From [Clostridium] innocuum (GTDB lineage: Bacteria > Bacillota_I > Bacilli_A > Erysipelotrichales > Erysipelotrichaceae), in contig CP048838.1 of assembly GCA_012317185.1 (NCBI GenBank), positions 2,418,001-2,482,000 on the forward strand: a stretch of DNA of 64,000 nucleotides, in the 5' to 3' direction. Positions 58,126 through 64,000 of the stretch are shown here, in pieces. The translations under genes and the position numbers were made by a program. Within the stretch, counting starts at the first letter, position 1. Each line of letters opens with the position of its first letter. Under the pieces are notes generated by a model. That model worked only from the letters and a program-made list of their open reading frames with translations. It was not told the DNA's origin and made no database searches.

Positions 58126-59701
58126 TGGCTTTTTTCAAATATCGCGTATTGCTTGCGGCCCGTTCATACAGCTGACATTTTGACCTGCCCTGCTGCTTCG
58201 CCTTATACAAAGCCGTATCACTCTCTCGGATCAAATCATCAATACGCATAACGGGATCTGTAGTATACGAAATTCCGACACTGGCCGACAGATTCATATA
58301 ATAAGCATTCCTCTCAAAGTGCTTCTGCAGCTCATGAATGAGCCGGTTCCCCTGCCGCAGCAGCTCCTGCGCACTCATGCTTGCTGTCATGGATACCAGA
58401 AATTCATCACCGCCCAGACGTGCAATCAGATCCTTTGGAAACATTTTCTTCAGCACCTCTGCACTGATACGCAGCGCTTCATCACCTACCTGATGTCCAT
58501 AGGTATCATTCACCGTTTTAAAATAATCCAGATCCACATACAATATGGATATCTGCTTAAATTTCCGTAAATCGGCATAATACTCATAAAAATATCTGCG
58601 GTTGTATAGACCAGTCAGATAATCGGTATTGGAATTACTGCTCAACTGCTGTTCAAGAAGGTATTCCTCCGTCATATCACGATAGATACACAAATCCCCG
58701 ACGCGACTTTTGAATATATCATAAATTGTTTCATTGCTGATTTCCAAAATTCTGCGATTCCCCTCAAATGTCAGAATCGCCTTTCCATTCGACTCCTTTT
58801 TCAGCTGTTTGCCTTCCCTCAGCAGGGACGAAAACCAGTCATCATATGCTACATCGAGGATGGAAGCTCTGGATACAGCAAAAAATTCAGTAAATTTATC
58901 ATTGACATTAAGCACAGTCCCCGCCTGATCTCGAATGAGGATGGCAAATGGCATACTGTTTAACAGGATTTCCAGCTCGGTACTCATATTTTCCAAATCG
59001 GTGATATCATGCCCGATGCCAACACTGCCAATAATCCTGTTCTGTTTATCAAATAATGGCGATTTATAGGTGCGAAACTGCCGCAGTCCATGCGGGCTTT
59101 TCACCAGCTCGTTGAATTGACAGGTTTTCTTTTCCCGTCGTACGATATCCTCTGTCTCGGCACAGTCATCAACATCCACATCCCACACTGCACAGTGATT
59201 CTTTCCCTCAATATCCACTCTGCTTTTTCCCACCGTATGACAGAAAGCGCTGTTTACCTTGACATGAGAGCCTTCCTCATCCTTAAACCAAACCAGATCC
59301 GGCATACTGTCAATGAGGGTATTGAGATATGTATCCAGCAGCCATGCACGCTCCTTCTGCCGATAGCACTCATATAGACAACGGATACGCTTTTCAAGAT
59401 ATTCCATAGACAGCGGACGGCAAATCACCTCATCTGCAACGTCCCAGCAATCCGCACAGGAAGCAGCATCAGCATCACAGATATACAGCAGATAGGCATC
59501 CTCCCTCATTCGGCTGCGAATCGGCTGCAGACTGGACAGAGAAAGCTCACAAAGAATGATGTCACTGCTATTCCAGGCACCATGTGCACCGGATGTTTGA
59601 ATATGGCAATGCATAAGATCACGGGCAATACCCTGTTCCAGACAGGCCTGTATATCAGAGGTGGTCGTTAAAACAGTTACAGCTACATGTTCATGATACA
59701 T
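58118..59701 (-). CDS. PAS-GGDEF diguanylate cyclase
   Basis: 527 residues from ATG 59701. An N-terminal ~120-residue receiver-like region precedes two PAS domains (~140-250 and ~265-370; IDSMPDLVWFKDEEGSHVKVN, NSMPFAILIRDQAGTVLNVN), then GGDEF (LTGLYNRRYFYEY, LDYFKTVNDTYGHQVGDEAL, ARLGGDEFLV at ~430). The active GGDEF is intact; the inhibitory-site Arg (RxxD) upstream reads FPKD, so product inhibition may be missing. Makes c-di-GMP. An IS inserted exactly at the stop codon. Confidence 0.92.
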   Translation of the reverse strand: MYHEHVAVTVLTTTSDIQACLEQGIARDLMHCHIQTSGAHGAWNSSDIILCELSLSSLQPIRSRMREDAYLLYICDADAASCADCWDVADEVICRPLSMEYLEKRIRCLYECYRQKERAWLLDTYLNTLIDSMPDLVWFKDEEGSHVKVNSAFCHTVGKSRVDIEGKNHCAVWDVDVDDCAETEDIVRREKKTCQFNELVKSPHGLRQFRTYKSPLFDKQNRIIGSVGIGHDITDLENMSTELEILLNSMPFAILIRDQAGTVLNVNDKFTEFFAVSRASILDVAYDDWFSSLLREGKQLKKESNGKAILTFEGNRRILEISNETIYDIFKSRVGDLCIYRDMTEEYLLEQQLSSNSNTDYLTGLYNRRYFYEYYADLRKFKQISILYVDLDYFKTVNDTYGHQVGDEALRISAEVLKKMFPKDLIARLGGDEFLVSMTASMSAQELLRQGNRLIHELQKHFERNAYYMNLSASVGISYTTDPVMRIDDLIRESDTALYKAKQQGRSKCQLYERAASNTRYLKKAIR

Positions 59702-59996
59702 GGTCCTCTTCCTTTCCATCTGCAATTTTACGGATTCATATTTAACGGCGATTATTGTTATATCTTTATTATATTCTTTTCATGGAAACAAATCCACAAA
59801 TAAAAAAAACGTTCCTACTTATTATGAAAAGAAATTTTTACCTTTGCTTATACAAGATGTAGCTTTTCTAAGGATGTATCGCATTTACATACAGTTTAAA
59901 ATCATTTCAATGGTATGGGAATAGATACATGTTATGTCTACTCTTAATAGAAACGTATCGTTTTTCTGTTATAAATGTACAGACCTTGAGACAGAA
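59702..59996. other. Intergenic, nothing recognised
   Basis: AT-rich region between the PAS-GGDEF promoter side and the terminator at 59997; no gene supported. Confidence 0.4.
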
Positions 59997-60042
59997 GAAA
60001 AAAACAGAAGCAGCTATCAAATGTGAGCGTCTCTGCTTCTGT
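59997..60042 (-). terminator. Terminator of the TPR-GGDEF gene
   Basis: ACAGAAGCAG (60004-60013) and CTGCTTCTGT (60033-60042) form a 10-bp stem; on the minus strand a T-tract follows. Another small hairpin TTACAGGA/TCCTGTAA lies near 60067-60094. Confidence 0.75.
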
Positions 60043-60192
60043 ATCTGACATATCAGAAAATTTCCCCTTACAGGAGTATATTCAATTCCTGTAAAATGTA
60101 CTTATACTTATATCCTTTATATTGAGCAAACGTCGCTATCGCTTTAAATTTTTTATTTATAACACTAACGCTCTGCTTCCTTTTCCATTGGT

Positions 60193-61731
60193 TTACTGTA
60201 CGTTCCCTGTAACTGCATCTGCATGTTTACACCGCTGTCGACGCAGCTTTTTATGCTGATACAGCTGTTCATCTGCCTGCCTGATCAGAACTGTCATATC
60301 CACAGGCTCCTGTGGGCTGAACGCATAACCAAAGGACAGGGTCAAAATCTGTGCTGTCCTTGAGCCCTTATGGGGAATCTTTTGTTCACGGATATCATGC
60401 GTAAGTGCCGCCATCGTTTTCCGTACGGATTCCTCTGACTGCCCGATGAAAATAGCAGAAAACTCATCCCCTCCATACCGATAAAACTGAATCTCCCCCT
60501 TTTTTTCATACTGCTTCATGCAGCGGCCGATTTTTACCAATGCCTGATCCCCCATCTGATGTCCGTAAATATCGTTATATTCCTTAAAATAATCAATATC
60601 CAGCATCGCCACTGCCACAATTTTCTCTTTTTGTAAATCAGTAGCTGTAATATCCTCATTAAAGCAGCGACGATTATAGATATTGGTTAAATCATCGATA
60701 TTCATGAGCCGTTCTAGCTGCTCATTTTCTTTTTCCAGGAATACCTGTCGTTCCTTCGTACGGTAAAGCTCCAAAGCCGCGGTAAGCCCACTGCTGTTAT
60801 CCTCCATATCGGTATCCTCAATCGTAAGGATAATGGTATAGAACTCGCGATATGCCTGCAGCAGCTCTTCCTTTGTGCCGAATTTTTCATAATAGCTGAC
60901 AATTAGCTTCTGAAGCTCTCTTCTGGATTTGATATCATCCTCATCCTCAATAGCCTGCAGAATTTTCAGCAGCCTTTCCGAATACGGCTGATTGTTTATT
61001 TCCAGCATTATGGAGCATATATTCTTTAAGATCTGGTAAACAAGTAAACGATTCTCCACCTTCTCCTGTTCAATCAGCAGCTCCTCCATAACAGCCTGCA
61101 CAGATACAGCTTCATGAAGACGCAGATACATCAGCTTACAGAAAAGATACAAAAGATTCATCGATTCCTCAAAGCTCTGCCGGTCCAGATCTTCAAAGCG
61201 GGAAAAGTAAGCACATAATGCTGCAGCGTCCTTTAATCTATACTCACAGTTGCACAGATTTGATAACACGATAGCTTTGGAATAGGCGCTGTTTTTTTCC
61301 ATAGACTGCAGGAGCTCATAGCATTTTTTATAATAATGAATTGCTTCTGTATAATTGCGTTTTAATTCAAAGCATGTCGCAATATTGTTATATGCGCTTG
61401 ACATCAGGGTCAGATTCTGACATTTTTCAGCTGCTTCCATTGATTTCAGATATGCCTCCAGGGCTTTGATTTCTTCATAATTCGAATTATAATACATTCC
61501 AAAATTGTATATTCTGGCTAGAAGCTCAGTGTATTCCGTGCTTTCACACAGCTTTCTTGCACGCTCCAGATAACGGATGCAATCTTTATTTTTCTTTGAG
61601 GCCAGATAAAAATCGCTGATAAAGGTATAGGCAAAGGCCAGTGCATAAACGTCATTGGACAGCTTTGCCTTTTCTGATAATATCATACACAGCTCATATT
61701 CCCGCTTCAAATCGATAAGGCGTACATGCAT
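60193..61731 (-). CDS. TPR-GGDEF diguanylate cyclase (N-terminus possibly frameshifted)
   Basis: 512 residues as read from ATG 61731. About seven TPR-like helix pairs (residues ~1-300) sense an unknown signal, followed by a coiled linker and GGDEF (NIDDLTNIYNRRCFNEDI, MLDIDYFKEYNDIYGHQMGDQALV, YGGDEFSAIF at ~420) and an intact active site. The inhibitory RxxD is absent. Upstream, a strong GGGAGAGG ribosome site serves ATG 61784, whose frame (MDKNYE) would join this frame as KLWSLEDIQAEIM if one A were added near 61766. The true protein may start there. Confidence 0.85.
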   Translation of the reverse strand: MHVRLIDLKREYELCMILSEKAKLSNDVYALAFAYTFISDFYLASKKNKDCIRYLERARKLCESTEYTELLARIYNFGMYYNSNYEEIKALEAYLKSMEAAEKCQNLTLMSSAYNNIATCFELKRNYTEAIHYYKKCYELLQSMEKNSAYSKAIVLSNLCNCEYRLKDAAALCAYFSRFEDLDRQSFEESMNLLYLFCKLMYLRLHEAVSVQAVMEELLIEQEKVENRLLVYQILKNICSIMLEINNQPYSERLLKILQAIEDEDDIKSRRELQKLIVSYYEKFGTKEELLQAYREFYTIILTIEDTDMEDNSSGLTAALELYRTKERQVFLEKENEQLERLMNIDDLTNIYNRRCFNEDITATDLQKEKIVAVAMLDIDYFKEYNDIYGHQMGDQALVKIGRCMKQYEKKGEIQFYRYGGDEFSAIFIGQSEESVRKTMAALTHDIREQKIPHKGSRTAQILTLSFGYAFSPQEPVDMTVLIRQADEQLYQHKKLRRQRCKHADAVTGNVQ

Positions 61732-61971
61732 GATCTCAGCTTGTATATCTTCCAGACTCCACAGCTTTCATAATTTTTATCCATAGAAATCCTCTCCCAT
61801 CGGCTATGCTTCTATTATAAATGCTTTTTATAATTTTACACGCTGTTTTCATATTTTCGAAAAACTTGATGCTGTCAGAAACAGGTTTTATTGGGGCATC
61901 TACAGGCGCGAACGCTTTCCTAGCAGGATAAATGCCTCCTGCAAGGGGCACTTTGTGTACACTGTTACAAT

Positions 61972-62005
61972 AAATAAAGGCTTTCCTTAACATGAAAGGA
62001 AAGCC
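61972..62005 (-). terminator. tRNA-Arg terminator
   Basis: GGCTTTCCTT / AAGGAAAGCC hairpin; minus strand continues TTTATTTATT. Confidence 0.8.
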
Positions 62006-62018
62006 CTGTATTTTCGAA

Positions 62019-62095
62019 TGGCGTCCACAGCAGGATTCGAACCTGCGACCGCACGCTTAGAAGGCGTGTGCTCTATCCAGCTGAGCTATGTAGAC
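62019..62095 (-). tRNA. tRNA-Arg (TCT)
   Basis: 77 nt with encoded CCA. Acceptor GTCTACA pairs with TGTGGAC, D-arm AGCTCAGCTGGATAGAGC, anticodon loop CTTCTAA with anticodon TCT, T-arm GCAGGTTCGAATCCTGC. Read in full on the minus strand. Confidence 0.95.
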
Positions 62096-62204
62096 ATCTC
62101 AACGCCTAATAATAATAGCAAATTTTCTTTCGGATTTCAACTATTTTTTGCTTTTTTATGTAAAACGCACGAAAGAATTGTTACTATTCACCGATACTCA
62201 TAAA

Positions 62205-62248
62205 AAATCAAAGCCATCCCTCTTATGATTGAAGGATGGCTTTGATTT
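62205..62248 (-). terminator. 15-bp stem hairpin after the IS66 transposase
   Basis: AAATCAAAGCCATCC (62205-62219) and GGATGGCTTTGATTT (62234-62248), perfect, overlapping the transposase stop; on the minus strand it runs into TTTTTTATG. Confidence 0.75.
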
Positions 62249-63500
62249 CTTCCAGTGTATTTTTCTTCTGTAAGGAACACGTTTGCACTACTGTATGTAT
62301 TGCCGCAAAATAATTAGCTGTTTCTAGACTGAGACTCTGTCCGCTGATCTTCTTCTTTGCTTTTGTCGGCCGCATCTGTCTCTCTGCTATATTATTATCA
62401 GAAGGAACAGTAAAATCCTTGATGAATCTCAGATGTTCTTCTTTATACTCCACCATCCGTTTCATCAATTTTATATATCCCGGTACATATTTGGCTGCTA
62501 CTTTTTTTGGATGCTCTGAAGCATACTTTTCTAACTCATCATTCAGGATCTCCATATATCTTTCTTCGTATGAGCTGATCTGTTTTTCATCCATCTTCAT
62601 GATTCTATGTCTAACCAGTTCTTTCTTTTCATGGATCATGTTCTGAATCAGTTCCATCATTTTTGCACACGCTTCATTCTTATCCAGTTCTGCTCCTTCT
62701 TTTAAATATCTCAGAATATGTGCATTACATTCTCCATGGTCGCAGCTTTTCAAATCATAATATGCCTTATAATGATCATGGATCAGACATCCTTCATAAT
62801 CATTCAGTATTCCCAGCGGTCCTTTCTCCGTATCTTTCCGCTTCTCTGTGACAATAAAAAATGCTCTTTGTTCACTTACGATCACATGTAACCATGCACG
62901 CGTTCCATTGATTTTCCATCCTGTTTCGTCTACATGCAGGATTCTTTCTTTTCGCAATTCTTTTAGAATCTCATTTTGATAGTTTATACTTTTTTGTTGT
63001 AATACTTCTTCCCATTTCACGATGACTGATGCACTGAGATTTATCTTCCCCATACTCATTTCATTGATCATCGTACACAGTCTGTTCAACGGAATCGTCC
63101 CTTTGCTGTTCAGATACAGTATCATCGCTTTGAAATCATCATGATAGGACACACTGCTGATTCGATACCTGCGCATTTCTTTTTCCGGAAGCACCTGTCC
63201 TTGTACTGCTGTTATATATCTTGTTTCCGTAATCTCCGTTTTCAGTCTTGCATCGATTTCCTGTGTTCTATAGTATAGGAGCTCGTTCTCCGCATTTAAA
63301 ATAGCCTCTGCTCCTACAGGTGCTTGTCTTACGATTCTATATATGATCTTATCTGCAGTATCTTTCAAGCTGATACGATGTACCGTATGTCCTTTCTGTC
63401 CACCTTTTTTCAATCCAGTCTTTGTCCTTGAATTTGCGACTTTTCTGTATTCATCCTTTGATGGGGGAATACTGGAATTACAGGAGTTTTTCTTGCTCAT
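62223..63500 (-). CDS. IS66-family transposase, DDE part
   Basis: 425 residues as read from ATG 63500, but the same frame stays open further upstream to about 63690, encoding a coiled coil (ELQHSYNENNKLHTENEKLR...) without any start codon. IS66 TnpC features: the PPSKD zinc-finger region lead-in SNSRTKTGLKKGGQKGHT, HVDETGWKINGTRAWLHV, HDHYKAYY and PSDNNIAERQMRPTK. It is joined to the ORF at 63611-63916 by a -1 shift at A_AAA_AAG (63677-63683). No tnpA/tnpB seen; the ISBst12-like group lacks them. The element's right end lies outside the window. Confidence 0.88.
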   Translation of the reverse strand: MSKKNSCNSSIPPSKDEYRKVANSRTKTGLKKGGQKGHTVHRISLKDTADKIIYRIVRQAPVGAEAILNAENELLYYRTQEIDARLKTEITETRYITAVQGQVLPEKEMRRYRISSVSYHDDFKAMILYLNSKGTIPLNRLCTMINEMSMGKINLSASVIVKWEEVLQQKSINYQNEILKELRKERILHVDETGWKINGTRAWLHVIVSEQRAFFIVTEKRKDTEKGPLGILNDYEGCLIHDHYKAYYDLKSCDHGECNAHILRYLKEGAELDKNEACAKMMELIQNMIHEKKELVRHRIMKMDEKQISSYEERYMEILNDELEKYASEHPKKVAAKYVPGYIKLMKRMVEYKEEHLRFIKDFTVPSDNNIAERQMRPTKAKKKISGQSLSLETANYFAAIHTVVQTCSLQKKNTLEEIKAILQS

Positions 63501-63610
63501 CCTTTTATATCGGTTATTTTCTTTTCTCAGCTTTTCTATCTCTCTTCGTAATTTTTCATTTTCAGTATGTAGTTTATTGTTTTCGTTATAAGAATGCTGG
63601 AGTTCGCCTT

Positions 63611-63916
63611 TTATAATCTTCTCCTGCTTTTTGATCTCTTCTTCAAAATCTTTGATGATATTACTGGCCTCTTCATCTTTTTTCTTTCAATTTTTTGATT
63701 CAGATTATATTGGATCGCCTTCATATCCTTCAGTTTTGCCTGCACATCTTGATTCTTTTTTACGAGGTTCCGGTTACTGACCACGATTCTCTTATATTCC
63801 GTGTTCAAATGTACATTTTGATGTTCGAGATATTCTACGATCCCTATCAGTTTATGATCAAAATGTTCCTTATGCAGTAAAATGTTGTTTAATGTAATCC
63901 TATCCTTTGTCATCAT
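63611..63916 (-). CDS. N-terminal coiled-coil ORF of the IS66 transposase
   Basis: 101 residues, AAAAGGAAG ribosome site 9 nt before the ATG. Helical, heptad-like (KLIGIVEYLEHQNVHLNTEY, NLVKKNQDVQAKLKDMKAIQYNL), as in the leucine-zipper start of IS66 transposases. Past codon ~82 its own frame continues as basic low-complexity residues (KRPVISSKILKKRSKSRRRL) to the stop, while the -1 frame gives the expected coiled coil of the transposase. So it is either the zero-frame product of a programmed frameshift or the front half of a broken gene. Confidence 0.75.
   Translation of the reverse strand: MMTKDRITLNNILLHKEHFDHKLIGIVEYLEHQNVHLNTEYKRIVVSNRNLVKKNQDVQAKLKDMKAIQYNLNQKIERKKMKRPVISSKILKKRSKSRRRL
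63677..63683 (-). other. A_AAA_AAG slippery heptamer
   Basis: Minus strand reads AGA AAA AAG in the frame of the coiled-coil ORF; a -1 slip on A_AAA_AAG continues directly with GAT GAA GAG GCC in the transposase frame. No downstream stimulator was defined. Confidence 0.6.
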
Positions 63917-64000
63917 ATTGATATCTTCCTTTTCTCTGAAGATATTATATCATATGATTTTATACGACTACTGTGGATAACTTTCTTCAAAGCTTTTTAT

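Noticed and set aside
1..64000. CRISPR arrays, rRNA genes, prophage or plasmid origin
   Set aside because: No regularly spaced repeats, no conserved rRNA segments and no structural phage or replication-initiator genes were seen.

Overview
The window looks like a chromosomal segment of a low-to-mid GC Firmicute, most likely class Erysipelotrichia ([Clostridium] innocuum or a close relative). This is an inference from protein flavour and gene content: Rnf complex, Man-family PTS, SpoVID-like and SdpRI-like proteins, T-box leaders, and a tig-lon-ysxC cluster near a spoVID-like gene and valS, an arrangement known from Bacillus. Most genes are on the minus strand. No rRNA, CRISPR array or prophage was seen.

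Layout. 1-160: partial T-box leader with an ATG (Met) specifier, controlling a gene beyond the left edge. 200-4900: small conserved proteins, a degenerate amidohydrolase, an alpha/beta hydrolase, an SPFH/zinc-ribbon protein and a TM2 protein. 4897-7007: two-gene nicotinamide salvage operon (nicotinamidase, nicotinate phosphoribosyltransferase). 7100-8470: a lone AT-richer gene joining an eCIS-core (DUF4157) domain to a C-terminal region with a papain-like Cys/His/Asp pattern, behind tandem 13-bp promoter repeats. 9320-13174: feoAB and NADP-type glutamate dehydrogenase. 13.3-17.1 kb: two small genes, gmk, a long intergenic region with helices and a 28-codon ORF, and rqcH. 18.4-26.2 kb: a DeoR-family regulator and a catabolic operon (PTS EIIA, fused EIIC-EIID, DhaK, DhaL, small membrane protein, hydrolase-like protein, class II aldolase, EIIB, cupin) with a cre-like site. 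26.3-30.1 kb: asnA, GNAT and small proteins, one of them a decayed pseudogene. 30.2-36.7 kb: rnfCDGE-A-x-B with the flavin transferase gene apbE divergent. 37.0-39.6 kb: AT-rich accessory island with a lipoprotein, a papain-like protein whose catalytic Cys reads as Ser, a solo IS end and a broken ABC permease. 39.7-46.1 kb: ilvE, an HD-GYP gene, valS plus a GNAT gene under a Val T-box. 46.6-55.97 kb: SpoVID-like LysM protein, ThyX-like protein, SdpI/SdpR module, a pseudogene, engB, lon, tig, DUF3196. 56.4-64 kb: a complete IS4-family element with 10-bp target duplication, two GGDEF proteins, tRNA-Arg(TCT), and an IS66-type transposase split over two frames at an A_AAA_AAG site.

How the parts fit. 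Rnf would couple ferredoxin/NAD redox to an ion gradient, and the adjacent ApbE would attach FMN to RnfG and RnfD; RnfD carries an additional fused FMN-binding domain. The PTS operon would import and phosphorylate a sugar, cleave a ketose phosphate with the aldolase and phosphorylate a triose-like product with DhaKL; no DhaM is present, so the lone Man-type EIIA may be shared. Two GGDEF proteins and one HD-GYP protein could form a c-di-GMP make/break set. Several loci are decaying (amidohydrolase, ABC permease, two small-protein pseudogenes). Two 105-112 bp hairpin repeats, about 32 kb apart, belong to one dispersed family.
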